DNA of 64,000 nucleotides, taken from BOG-908 sp964242115 (GTDB lineage: Bacteria > Pseudomonadota > Alphaproteobacteria > Acetobacterales > Acetobacteraceae). How positions within the stretch are numbered: position 1 is the stretch's first letter; each line of letters starts with the position of its first letter. The position numbers and the translations under genes were made by a program. The stretch spans positions 184,771 through 248,770 of the forward strand of contig CAXSZX010000004.1 of the NCBI GenBank assembly GCA_964242115.1, given 5' to 3'. The notes beneath the pieces were generated by a model. The model was not told the DNA's origin, did not search any database, and worked only from the letters and a program-made list of their open reading frames with translations. This document shows positions 8,035 to 18,645 of this stretch, piece after piece.

Positions 8035-8040
8035 GTCACC

Positions 8041-9372
8041 GTGCAAACCAACTTCTCCGACGCCCAGCTGCAAGACCCCGACACCGCATCCAGCAATCAG
8101 GTGCTGCGAACCTGCGTGCATTGCGGCATGTGCACGGCCACCTGTCCCACCTTCCTGCTGCTGGGCGACGAGCTCGATTCGCCACGCGGCCGCATCTACC
8201 TGATGAAGGAGATGCTCGAGGGCGGGCAGCCCGCCACGGAGGAGGTGGTCCGCCACGTGGACCGCTGCCTCTCCTGCCTGTCCTGCATGACCACCTGTCC
8301 GTCCGGTGTGAACTACATGCACCTCGTCGACCACGCGCGCCGCTACATCGAGGAGACGTACGAGCGACCCCTGCACGAACGCGTGCTGCGCACCGTGTTG
8401 GCAAAAGTTCTTCCTAACACCGGCATGTTCCGCGCGGCGATGATCGGCGCACAGCTGGCACGGCCGTTTGCGCGCGTGATCCCAGGCCAATCCATGCTGG
8501 CGCAACGCCTGCGCGCGATGCTGCAACTCGCACCAGCCAGCCTGCCCGCGTCAGGCAACATGCAACGCCCGCAGGTGCACCGGGCCGTCGGCACCCCGCG
8601 TGCCCGCGTGGCGCTGCTGACCGGCTGCGCGCAGAAGACGCTGGCGCCGTCGATCAACGAGGCGACGATACGCCTGCTGACCCGCATGGGCGCCGAGGTG
8701 GTGATCGCGCCCGAGGTGGGCTGCTGCGGCGCGCTCACCCACCACATGGGCCGCCACGCCGACGCGATGGCCGCCGCGCGCGCCGCCATCGCTGGCTGGT
8801 CGGCGGAGATCGAGGGCGGCGGCCTGGACGCCATCATCGTCAACACGTCCGGCTGCGGCACTACGGTCAAGGATTACGGCTTCATGTTCCGCACAGAGCC
8901 GGAACCCTGGCGCAGCCGCGCCGAAGCAGTCTCCGCACGCACGAAGGACGTTACCGAGTTCCTCGCAGGCTTCGGCTACGCGCCCACGCGGCCGGCACCC
9001 GGCTTGCGCGTGGCCTACCACTCGGCCTGCAGCCTGCAGCACGGTCAACGCGTGACGGACGCGCCGAAGATGCTGCTGCGCCGCGCTGGCTTCACCGTCG
9101 TCGAGCCGGCCGAGCCGCACATCTGCTGCGGCTCTGCCGGCATCTACAACATCGTGCAGCCGGAGATCGCCGGCCGCTTGCGCGCGCGCAAGCTGGACAA
9201 CATCGCGCGTACCAGGCCCGACCTGGTGGCCGCCGGCAACATCGGCTGCATCACCCAGCTCGGCAGCGGCGACGTACTCGTCCTGCACACGATCGAACTG
9301 CTGGACTGGATGGCGGGCGGCCCCTCACCCGCCGCTCTGCCCCGTACCGCCGTTGAGGCGGTGCACGCATGA
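8041..9372 (+). CDS. glcF: Glycolate oxidase iron-sulfur subunit GlcF
   Basis: The iron-sulfur subunit of glycolate oxidase, passing electrons from the GlcD/GlcE flavins to the membrane quinone pool. It has 443 residues from a GTG start at 8041. Two ferredoxin-type 4Fe-4S sites are visible near the N-terminus: CVHCGMCTATCP and CLSCLSCMTTCP. Two CCG domains follow with GCCGALTHHMGR (about 225) and CCGSAGIYN (about 360), each preceded by its partner cysteine (TGCAQKT, YHSACSLQH). It was evidently in one operon with glcD and glcE before the VapD module and element A came between them. Its TGA overlaps the next start as ATGA. Confidence 0.95.
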   Translation: MQTNFSDAQLQDPDTASSNQVLRTCVHCGMCTATCPTFLLLGDELDSPRGRIYLMKEMLEGGQPATEEVVRHVDRCLSCLSCMTTCPSGVNYMHLVDHARRYIEETYERPLHERVLRTVLAKVLPNTGMFRAAMIGAQLARPFARVIPGQSMLAQRLRAMLQLAPASLPASGNMQRPQVHRAVGTPRARVALLTGCAQKTLAPSINEATIRLLTRMGAEVVIAPEVGCCGALTHHMGRHADAMAAARAAIAGWSAEIEGGGLDAIIVNTSGCGTTVKDYGFMFRTEPEPWRSRAEAVSARTKDVTEFLAGFGYAPTRPAPGLRVAYHSACSLQHGQRVTDAPKMLLRRAGFTVVEPAEPHICCGSAGIYNIVQPEIAGRLRARKLDNIARTRPDLVAAGNIGCITQLGSGDVLVLHTIELLDWMAGGPSPAALPRTAVEAVHA

Positions 9373-9917
9373 CGCGCGGGTTCGCCGTGGCCGCAGCGCT
9401 CCTGCTCGCGGCCACGTCTTCCGTCGCGGCGCAACCACCCGACCGGGCGGCACCGCTACTGGACGCGCTTCGCCATGCGCCCACCGAGGAACAGGCGGCA
9501 ATGCTCGAACAGCGCATCAACCTGGCTTGGCGGGCCGCCATCTCGCCGTCGGTGCAGCTGCTGACCGACCGGGCGCAATTATCGCTGGCGCACCAGGATC
9601 CCCGCACGGCAATCGGCGACCTCGACGCAGCGCTGGACCTGCAGAACGACCAGGCTGTGCTGTGGCGCCTGCACGCCGAAGCACGCTTCGCCAACGGAGA
9701 CGATGTGGGCGCCTACGCGGATTTGGCGCAGGCCCTGGCGCGCGAACCGCGTTGTTTTCCGGCGCTGGTGGATCTGTCGCACTTTGCCGAGGCGAAGGAG
9801 GACTACAAGCGGGCGCTGGAGGCGTGGCAGCGGCTGCTGCTGATCGATCCTAATGCGCCGCATGGGAAGGCGAGGTTGGGGGCGCTGGAGCAGCATGTTT
9901 CGGGGGAACCGTTGTAA
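9369..9917 (+). CDS. Periplasmic TPR-repeat protein
   Basis: A 182-residue protein with a signal peptide (MTRGFAVAAALLLAATSSVAA then QPPD) and about three tetratricopeptide-like helical repeats (PRTAIGDLDAALDL, DDVGAYADLAQALA, EDYKRALEAWQRLLLIDPNAP). TPR repeats mediate protein-protein contacts; the partner is unknown. It overlaps glcF by four bases (ATGA), so it is translationally coupled to glycolate oxidase. The same arrangement of a small exported TPR protein after glcF is common in Acetobacteraceae as far as I recall. The stop TAA merges into element A copy 6. Confidence 0.85.
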   Translation: MTRGFAVAAALLLAATSSVAAQPPDRAAPLLDALRHAPTEEQAAMLEQRINLAWRAAISPSVQLLTDRAQLSLAHQDPRTAIGDLDAALDLQNDQAVLWRLHAEARFANGDDVGAYADLAQALAREPRCFPALVDLSHFAEAKEDYKRALEAWQRLLLIDPNAPHGKARLGALEQHVSGEPL

Positions 9918-10050
9918 GCAAGCAGGCGCTTCTTTTTTCTGACAAAAGAACAGAAAAACTTTATCCGCGCTGTCGCGGACCTCTCCGCATCGTATCGCTA
10001 GGAGACAAAAGTTTTTTGGTTCTTTTTTTCAAAAAAGAACTGCTTTCTTG
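9916..10050. repeat. Element A copy 6
   Basis: A full copy between two convergent genes. The left arm starts AAGCAAGCAGG, the centre has GCTGTCGCGGAC, and the right arm is canonical: GACAAAAGTTTTTTGGTTC, T7-C-A6, GAACTGCTTTCTTG. The 3' end of dsbB runs into it and stops at 9998. Confidence 0.87.
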
Positions 10051-10537
10051 ACGCCGCAAGCAAGAAAGCCAACCCCGCCGAACATCCCAGCGCGTAGAGC
10101 ACACCCATCTCCGCCATCGACACGGGCACACCCGGGATGAGGTAGTCCGGATCCTCGCACGGCTTGGCGGGGCGCGCCGGCATCGCAGCGATGCGTTGCG
10201 CCATCGACATGCCGGCGAAGTCCGGCGCGCGGCACGCGGGCAGCGGGTCCGGCCACCAGTGCCGCTCCACGCCGGTGTGCACGAACGACATGCCGGCTGC
10301 GCACAATAGCACCCCGGCCAGCAGCCAAAGGCCGGCGCGGCCAAGCCTGCGCGGCAGCGCCAGGCAGACCAGCCCAAGCGCCACGCCGAAATAGTAGGGC
10401 CAGCGTTCCAGCAGACAGAACGCGCAGGGGTTCAGGCCGAGCAAGGCCTCCGACCCGCGTGCCACGACGAGAGCTCCGGCACAGGCAGCCGTGCCAAACA
10501 ATGCTGCCGGCCAACTCGGCCGAATCGCGGCGGACAC
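9998..10537 (-). CDS. dsbB: Disulfide bond formation protein DsbB
   Basis: An inner-membrane DsbB-family quinone reductase that reoxidises DsbA. The first periplasmic pair is the CAFC in LNPCAFCLLERWPYY. The second pair is formed by cysteines in PACRAPDF and KPCEDPDYL. Four membrane helices are apparent. No ATG fits; the GTG at 10537 is the best start (179 residues), with alternatives further in. The last 16 or so residues (KQFFFEKKNQKTFVS) are encoded by element A, so the native C-terminus probably ended near LLAAS. It lies 17 bases after the WxxGxW-repeat gene. This pairs logically with the DsbA-like gene at 2.1-2.8 kb only if that protein is exported, which is not evident. Confidence 0.82.
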   Translation of the reverse strand: MSAAIRPSWPAALFGTAACAGALVVARGSEALLGLNPCAFCLLERWPYYFGVALGLVCLALPRRLGRAGLWLLAGVLLCAAGMSFVHTGVERHWWPDPLPACRAPDFAGMSMAQRIAAMPARPAKPCEDPDYLIPGVPVSMAEMGVLYALGCSAGLAFLLAASRKQFFFEKKNQKTFVS

Positions 10538-10553
10538 CAGGCGAGGTGTCCGA

Positions 10554-10850
10554 TCAGCCGCGCCAGTGTTCAGGCACCCACACGCCACCGGCCCAGTGGC
10601 CAGGCACGAAATGCGCGTAGCCGGGCTGCGCCAGGATCCAGTGGCGCTGCACCCAGACGTACCGGGCCAGCCGCGGCGCCCAGCGCCAATGCCCCGGTTC
10701 CAGCACGTAACCGGAAGCCTGCGGAGGCGGCGGCGGCGGCCCACCCTCATACGGCGACGGCGGAAACGCCGGTTGCGCGATGGCGTGCATTGGCGTTGCC
10801 ACGGCGGCTACCAGGGCCAGCGCGGTGACGGCTTGCAGAAGTGCTTTCAT
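10554..10850 (-). CDS. Exported WxxGxW-repeat protein
   Basis: A 98-residue secreted protein. The signal peptide is MKALLQAVTALALVAAVATP with cleavage near HAIAQP. The mature part is proline-rich (FPPSPYEGGPPPPPP) and then has three copies of a Trp/Gly pattern: LEPGHWRW, VWVQRHW and FVPGHWAGGVWVPEHWRG. This is the WXXGXW/YXWQ-type repeat found in small envelope proteins of proteobacteria, of unknown function. The start ATG at 10850 has GAG upstream; the longer frame to 11039 is element A sequence and rejected. It precedes dsbB on the same strand. Confidence 0.8.
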   Translation of the reverse strand: MKALLQAVTALALVAAVATPMHAIAQPAFPPSPYEGGPPPPPPQASGYVLEPGHWRWAPRLARYVWVQRHWILAQPGYAHFVPGHWAGGVWVPEHWRG

Positions 10851-10925
10851 CTCTGAGTCCTTGTTCCTGCTTCGGCGAACCGTGAGCTTGTTGCGGTTAC
10901 TGACCTGCGTCTGGCAAATGAATAG

Positions 10926-11060
10926 GAAGCAAGGCCTTCTTTTTCGAGAAAAGAAGCAAAAAGCTTTTAGCACGGCTGTCGCAGACCTCTCCGCACGGCG
11001 TACCCCAAGAAACAAGAATTTTTTGGTTCTTGTTTTCAAAAAAGAACTGCTTGCTTGCTC
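10926..11060. repeat. Element A copy 7
   Basis: A full copy between the WxxGxW-repeat gene start and the ilvD end, both on the minus strand. The left arm is GAAGCAAGGCCTTC, T5/A4 and AAAAAGCTTTTAG; the centre is GGCTGTCGCAG; the right arm is ACAAGAATTTTTTGGTTC, then a hairpin and GAACTGCTTGCTTGC. The ilvD stop lies at its right end. Confidence 0.87.
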
Positions 11061-12783
11061 AAATGTCCGCGTAGCTCTCCACCTCCGCCGCCCCTCCGGG
11101 ATGCGTCACCGCCCCCAGATGCGCCGGCCCCACCAGTTGCGCGAACTTCCAGATCGCCCCGCTCCGGTACGCCGTCTCCCGAGGTTGCCACGCTGCGCGC
11201 CGCGCTGCCCAATCCTGCTCGCTAAGCTGCGCGTTGATGGTGCCGGCTTCGGCGTCGATGGTGATGCGGTCGCCGTTCTGCAGCAGCGCGATCGGGCCGC
11301 CGAGGGCGGCTTCCGGGCCGACATGGCCGATGCAGAAGCCGCGCGTGCCGCCTGAGAAGCGGCCGTCGGTGATCAGCGCCACCTGCTCGCCCATACCCTG
11401 TCCGTAGATGGCGGCCGTGGTGGACAGCATCTCGCGCATGCCGGGGCCGCCGCGCGGGCCTTCGTAGCGGATGACGATCACGTCGCCGGCCTTGTACCCG
11501 CGCTGCTGGACAGCCTCGAACGCCTCTTCCTCGCTGTCGAAGCATAGCGCGGCGCCTTCGAAGCGCTGGGAGTGCAGGCCGGCGACCTTCACGATGGCGC
11601 CGTCGGGGGCCACGTTGCCGCGCAGGCCGACCACGCCGCCGGTGGGGCTGATGGCGCGGCCGACCGGGTAGACCACGTCCTGGTCCTCGGGGAAGACGAT
11701 GTCGGCCAGGTTCTCCGCCATCGTGCGGCCGGTGACGGTGAGGCAGTCGCCGTGCAGCAGCCCGGCGTCGAGCAAAGCGCGCAGGATGACCGGGATGCCG
11801 CCGATGCGGTGCACGTCCAGCGCCACGTATTTGCCGCCCGGCTTGAGGTCGGCGATGTAGGGAGTGCGGCGCATGATGGCGACCACGTCGTCCATGGTGA
11901 AGCTGATGCCTGCCTCATGCGCCATCGCCGGCAGGTGCAGGCCGGCGTTGGTGGAGCCGCCGGTGGCACCCACGCACACGGCAGCGTTCTCCAGCGCTTT
12001 GCGGGTGACGATGTCGCGCGGGCGGATGCCGCTTGCCACCAGCTCCATCACCGCGCGGCCGGACTGCACGGCCCAGGCGTCGCGCTCCTCGTAGGGGGCG
12101 GGCGCGCCAGCGGAACCGGGTAATGCGAGCCCGATCGCCTCGCTGACCATGGCCATGGTGTTGGCGGTGAACTGGCCGCCGCAGGCGCCGGCAGAGGGGC
12201 AGGCGACGCATTCGAGCTCGTGCAGGTCGGCGTCGCTCATGTTGCCGGCGGCGTGCTGGCCGACCGCTTCGAACACGTCCACCACGGTCACGTCGCGGTC
12301 CTGGAAGCGGCCGGGCAGGATGGAGCCGCCGTACATGAACACGCTGGGCACGTTCAGCCGCAGCATGGCCATCATCATGCCGGGCAGCGACTTGTCGCAG
12401 CCGGCCAGGCCAACCAGCGCGTCGTAGCTGTGGCCGCGGATGGTGAGCTCGACGGAGTCGGCGATGACGTCGCGCGAGACCAGCGAAGATTTCATCCCCT
12501 GATGGCCCATGGCGATGCCGTCGGTCACCGTGATGGTGGTGAACTCGCGCGGCGTGCCGCCGGATTCTGCCACGCCGCGCTTGACCGACTGCGCCTGGCG
12601 GGAAAGCGCGATGTTGCAGGGTGCCGCCTCGTTCCAGCAGGTGGCGACGCCCACGAAGGGCTGGGCGATCTGCGCTTCGGAGAGGCCCATCGCGTGGTAG
12701 TAGCTGCGGTGCGGCGCGCGGCCGGGGCCGACGGTGACGTGGCGGGATGGGAGGCGGGATTTGTCCCAGTGAGTGTCTGGCAT
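11059..12783 (-). CDS. ilvD: Dihydroxy-acid dehydratase
   Basis: Dehydrates 2,3-dihydroxy-isovalerate and 2,3-dihydroxy-3-methylvalerate to the 2-oxo acids in valine, isoleucine and leucine synthesis; cytoplasmic iron-sulfur enzyme. From ATG 12783 it has 574 residues, normal for IlvD/Edd. Cluster ligands are visible in VGVATCWNEAAPC, GLAGCDKSLPG and CPSAGACGGQFTANTM. The C-terminal signature is the DGRFSGGTRGFCIGHVGPEA segment near residue 490. The longer frame beginning at 12834 adds 17 residues from element A and lacks support. The gene stands alone, flanked on both sides by element A copies. Confidence 0.95.
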   Translation of the reverse strand: MPDTHWDKSRLPSRHVTVGPGRAPHRSYYHAMGLSEAQIAQPFVGVATCWNEAAPCNIALSRQAQSVKRGVAESGGTPREFTTITVTDGIAMGHQGMKSSLVSRDVIADSVELTIRGHSYDALVGLAGCDKSLPGMMMAMLRLNVPSVFMYGGSILPGRFQDRDVTVVDVFEAVGQHAAGNMSDADLHELECVACPSAGACGGQFTANTMAMVSEAIGLALPGSAGAPAPYEERDAWAVQSGRAVMELVASGIRPRDIVTRKALENAAVCVGATGGSTNAGLHLPAMAHEAGISFTMDDVVAIMRRTPYIADLKPGGKYVALDVHRIGGIPVILRALLDAGLLHGDCLTVTGRTMAENLADIVFPEDQDVVYPVGRAISPTGGVVGLRGNVAPDGAIVKVAGLHSQRFEGAALCFDSEEEAFEAVQQRGYKAGDVIVIRYEGPRGGPGMREMLSTTAAIYGQGMGEQVALITDGRFSGGTRGFCIGHVGPEAALGGPIALLQNGDRITIDAEAGTINAQLSEQDWAARRAAWQPRETAYRSGAIWKFAQLVGPAHLGAVTHPGGAAEVESYADI

Positions 12784-12801
12784 CGGTGATCCTTGGAGCG
12801 C

Positions 12802-12935
12802 AGGAAGCGGTTCTTTTTTGAAAAAAAGAACCAAAAAACTTTTATCCCGGCTGTCGCGGATCTTCCTGGCAGACGCGCGACAGCGGAGACAAAAGTTTTT
12901 TGGTTCTTTTTTTCAAAAAAGAACTGCTTGCTTAC
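12802..12935. repeat. Element A copy 8
   Basis: A canonical copy: AGGAAGCGGTTC, T6-G-A7, GAACC, AAAAAACTTTT, GGCTGTCGCGG, then GCGACAGCGGAGACAAAAG, TTTTTTGGTTC, T7-C-A6 and GAACTGCTTGCTTA. The right edge overlaps the esterase stop codon (TTA 12932-12934). Confidence 0.9.
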
Positions 12936-13747
12936 TTTGCCGCCGCACGCAAGCAATCCTCGGTATCCTTGGCCAGCGGCTGCGACGGATCGTCGAAGCG
13001 CCCAACCATCGCACCATGGTTCAAGCCTGGCACCACCGTTTCGGTAACCGTCTGGCCTGCGCCGCGAAGCGCAGCGGCGAACGCATCGGCCTGGTTGCCG
13101 AAGCGCGCGTTGGTGTCCTCGTGCAACAGGCAAAAGACCGGGTGGCCCGTGACCTCCCGCACGTGCGAGATGGGCGAGAGTGCCGACCGGATGCTGGGGT
13201 CCGCACCGAAGACCGGGGTGCGCTCGGTTCGCAGAGTCAGGTCGAAGACGCCGTCCAGCGTGATCACGGCGGAGAGGTGCCGCAAATCGAGGCCGGCAAT
13301 GCGGGCGTAGCTCGGGTCGGTGGAGACCAGGGCCACGAGGTGTCCGCCGGCAGAGTGGCCGGCCAAAGCGAAGTGGTTCGGATCCAGGCCGAACTGGCCG
13401 GCATGGGCGAGCAGAAAGGCGGCCGCGCTGGCGACGTCTTGCGCCTCGTCGGCTACGCTGCCATCGGGCGGCATGCGGGTGTTGATCGAGGCAACGGCAT
13501 ATCCCGCAGAGGTCAGCACGTCCGCGATGCGGACGCCGCCGTGCTTGTCGCCGCGGGTCCACCCGCCGCCGTGCACGAACAGCACCAACTCGGCCTGAGC
13601 GGTTGCGGCCTTATACAAGTCCAGGCTCTGGGCGGGGTTCTGATTGCCGTAGGCCATCGTCTCGGGACGCTGGCGGCGCGGTTGGCCAGCAGCGGCGGCG
13701 GATACCAGGCATGCGGCGATTGCGAGGAAAGGGCCGATCCGCCGCAT
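12932..13747 (-). CDS. Exported alpha/beta-hydrolase (esterase/lipase-like)
   Basis: A 271-residue serine hydrolase of the BD-FAE/hormone-sensitive-lipase-like alpha/beta group. A signal peptide (MRRIGPFLAIAACLVSAAAAG) directs export. The oxyanion-hole motif is FVHGGGW near residue 60 and the nucleophile elbow is GHSAGGH near residue 130. The His comes from the LNHGAMVG segment near residue 245; the acid is probably in HEDTNARF. Natural substrate unknown; carboxylic esters are likely. It lies between ilvD and tRNA-Lys, each separated by element A or an intergenic gap. Confidence 0.85.
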   Translation of the reverse strand: MRRIGPFLAIAACLVSAAAAGQPRRQRPETMAYGNQNPAQSLDLYKAATAQAELVLFVHGGGWTRGDKHGGVRIADVLTSAGYAVASINTRMPPDGSVADEAQDVASAAAFLLAHAGQFGLDPNHFALAGHSAGGHLVALVSTDPSYARIAGLDLRHLSAVITLDGVFDLTLRTERTPVFGADPSIRSALSPISHVREVTGHPVFCLLHEDTNARFGNQADAFAAALRGAGQTVTETVVPGLNHGAMVGRFDDPSQPLAKDTEDCLRAAAK

Positions 13748-13769
13748 GAGATCTCCCTGTCAGCGGCGG

Positions 13770-13845
13770 TGGTGGGCACTGTAGGGATCGAACCTACGAC
13801 AAGCTGATTAAGAGTCAGCCGCTCTACCAACTGAGCTAAGTGCCC
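13770..13845 (-). tRNA. tRNA-Lys (CTT)
   Basis: The minus strand reads GGGCACTTAGCTCAGTTGG as acceptor stem and D arm, an anticodon arm CTGACTCTTAATCAG (anticodon CTT), and a T arm with GGTTCGATCCC. The acceptor closes with AGTGCCC, discriminator A and an encoded CCA (13770-13772). All four stems pair. Confidence 0.95.
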
Positions 13846-13886
13846 GCTCGCTTTCGAGGGGCGGCTGATAGCAGGCAGGTAGAGAT

Positions 13887-14016
13887 AAAGAAAGCGGTTC
13901 TTTTTTGAAAAAAAGAACCAAAAAACTTTTACGGCGGCTGTCGCGGTTCTGTCCGGCGACCGTGCGACAGCGGACATAAAATTTTTGCTTCTTTTTTCAA
14001 AAAAAGAAGGCCTTTC

Positions 14017-14020
<4 letters not shown>
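13887..14020. repeat. Element A copy 9
   Basis: A full copy between tRNA-Lys and the dnaE 3' end. The left arm is AAAGCGGTTC, T6-G-A7, GAACC, AAAAAACTTTT; centre GGCTGTCGCGG and GCGACAGCGGAC; the right arm is of the GCTTC/GAAGG subtype. The dnaE stop (TAA) is at its right end. Confidence 0.88.
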
Positions 14021-17418
<3,398 letters not shown>

Positions 17419-17420
17419 GG

Positions 17421-17477
17421 AAGAAAGAAAGCGCTTCTTTTTGAAAGAAGCAAAAACTTTTGTCCTCGCTGTCGCAG
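17421..17477. repeat. Element A copy 10 (left half)
   Basis: Left arm only, of the GCTTC subtype: AAGAAAGCGCTTC, T5-G-A3, GAAGC, AAAAACTTTTG and CGCTGTCGCAGG. It starts three bases upstream of the dnaE ATG, so any dnaE leader must cross it and no normal Shine-Dalgarno spacing is available other than the AAGAAAG of the element itself. Confidence 0.75.
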
Positions 17478-17510
17478 GGCCTGCCTGCACGGCGCGGATT
17501 GACCCGTCGG

Positions 17511-17646
17511 AAGAAAGCAAGGCCTTCTTTTTTGAAAAAAAGAAGCAAAAAACTTTTGTCCTAGCTGTCGCAGATTTGTCCGGAGGCGCGCGACAGCGGG
17601 AGCAAACGTTTTTCGGTCCTATTTCCGAAAAAGGACTGCTTGCTTT
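17511..17646. repeat. Element A copy 11
   Basis: A full copy immediately after the half copy. The left arm is AAGAAAGCAAGGCCTTC, T6-G-A7, GAAGC, AAAAAACTTTTG; centre GCTGTCGCAG and GCGACAGCGGG; the right arm is GCAAACGTTTTTCGGTCC with a decayed hairpin and ACTGCTTGCTTTC. Confidence 0.85.
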
Positions 17647-17796
17647 CTGTTGGTCAGTATCCGAGCCAAACGACGTAACGTCGGTGCGCTGGAGCAACAT
17701 GCCACTGGCGATGCGCGTTCTATCGCAGGACAGCCAACCAGCGGCTCGAAGCTCGAAATGTCTGAACGCGGCGAGAGCACAGACTGCGTCAATCAG

Positions 17797-17915
17797 AAGG
17801 CAAAGCCTGCTTTTTAGATATTTTGGTCCTGCTGTCGCGGCATCTCCCTCAGCATGTACTCCAGGGAGCAAAAGTCTTTTGGTTCTTTTTTCCAAAAAAG
17901 AACCGCTTGCTTTGC
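17797..17915. repeat. Element A copy 12 (left arm shortened)
   Basis: The left arm is reduced to AAGGCAAAGCCTGC, then TTTTTAGATATTTTGGTCC and GCTGTCGCGGC. The right arm is intact with AGCAAAAGTCTTTTGGTTC, T6-CC-A6 and GAACCGCTTGCTTTGC. Confidence 0.75.
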
Positions 17916-17949
17916 TCCTTGCCGCATAAGGCTTCAGCCCGGTGGCTAA

Positions 17950-18645
17950 TCACCTCGGCACAACTCGGCCGCCCTCCAGCGTCACAACACGATCCATCCG
18001 CGACGCCAGTTCCGCGTTGTGCGTCGCGATCAGCGCCGCCGCGCCCTGATCGCGGACGATGCGCAGCAGCTCGCCGAACACCACGTCCGACGTGCCGGTG
18101 TCGAGGTTGCCGGTCGGCTCGTCCGCCAGGATCACCGCAGGGCGGTTGGCGAGCGCCCGGGCAATGGCGACGCGCTGCTGCTCGCCGCCGGAGAGCTTGC
18201 CGGGCAATTGGCTGAGGCGTGCGGCAAGGCCGAATGCGCTCAGCAGCTCTTCGGCCCGCTTGCGCGCGGCCCCCCGGCCGGCGCCGGCGATCATCTGCGG
18301 CAGGCTCACGTTCTCGATGGCGGAGAACTCGGCGAGCAGGTGGTGGAACTGGTAGACGAAGCCGATGCGGTCCCGGCGGATGCGGGTGCGTTCGGTGTCG
18401 CCGAGACCGCCTGCATCCACGCCGTCGACGAACACCGCGCCTGAGTCGGGGCGTTCCAGCAACCCTGCCAGATGCAGCAGGGTGGATTTACCGGTGCCGG
18501 ACGGAGCCACGAGGGCGACGATCTCACCGGCGTGCAAGGTGAGGTCGGCGCCGCGCAGAACCGGCAGGTCGCCGGCACCGCTGCGGTAGACGCGGCCAAC
18601 GTTGCGCATCTCCAGCGGTGTGCGCGCCTGCGCGCCGCTACTCAT
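17950..18645 (-). CDS. lolD: Lipoprotein-releasing ABC transporter ATPase LolD
   Basis: The ATPase of the LolCDE system that extracts mature lipoproteins from the inner membrane for transfer to LolA. It has 231 residues. The Walker A motif is APSGTGKST (Ala in place of the first Gly), the Q-loop lies in VYQFHHLL, the ABC signature is LSGGEQQRVAIARAL, Walker B is AVILADEPTGNLD, and the switch His is in LIATHN. All are canonical for the LolD/MacB group. The start ATG at 18645 overlaps the end of the permease gene (ATGAGTAG), so the two are co-translated. Confidence 0.95.
   Translation of the reverse strand: MSSGAQARTPLEMRNVGRVYRSGAGDLPVLRGADLTLHAGEIVALVAPSGTGKSTLLHLAGLLERPDSGAVFVDGVDAGGLGDTERTRIRRDRIGFVYQFHHLLAEFSAIENVSLPQMIAGAGRGAARKRAEELLSAFGLAARLSQLPGKLSGGEQQRVAIARALANRPAVILADEPTGNLDTGTSDVVFGELLRIVRDQGAAALIATHNAELASRMDRVVTLEGGRVVPR

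Larger units (their letters stand above)
17419..17949. other. Gap between lolD and dnaE with clustered element A copies
   Basis: This 531-bp gap contains a left-half element A (17421-17477), a full copy (17511-17646) and a third, shortened copy (17797-17915). The about 150 bp between the second and third copies show no coding potential or RNA gene that I can recognise. The dnaE promoter must lie within or between the elements unless dnaE is read from lolD. Confidence 0.6.

Noticed and set aside
12525..13562. 345-codon minus-strand frame spanning ilvD and the esterase
   Set aside because: It passes through element A (FFFEKKNQKTF-type translation) and is out of frame with both real genes.
17950..18645. 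LolD Walker A with Ala for the first Gly as a defect
   Set aside because: The position (APSGTGKST) tolerates Ala in related ATPases and all other motifs are intact.
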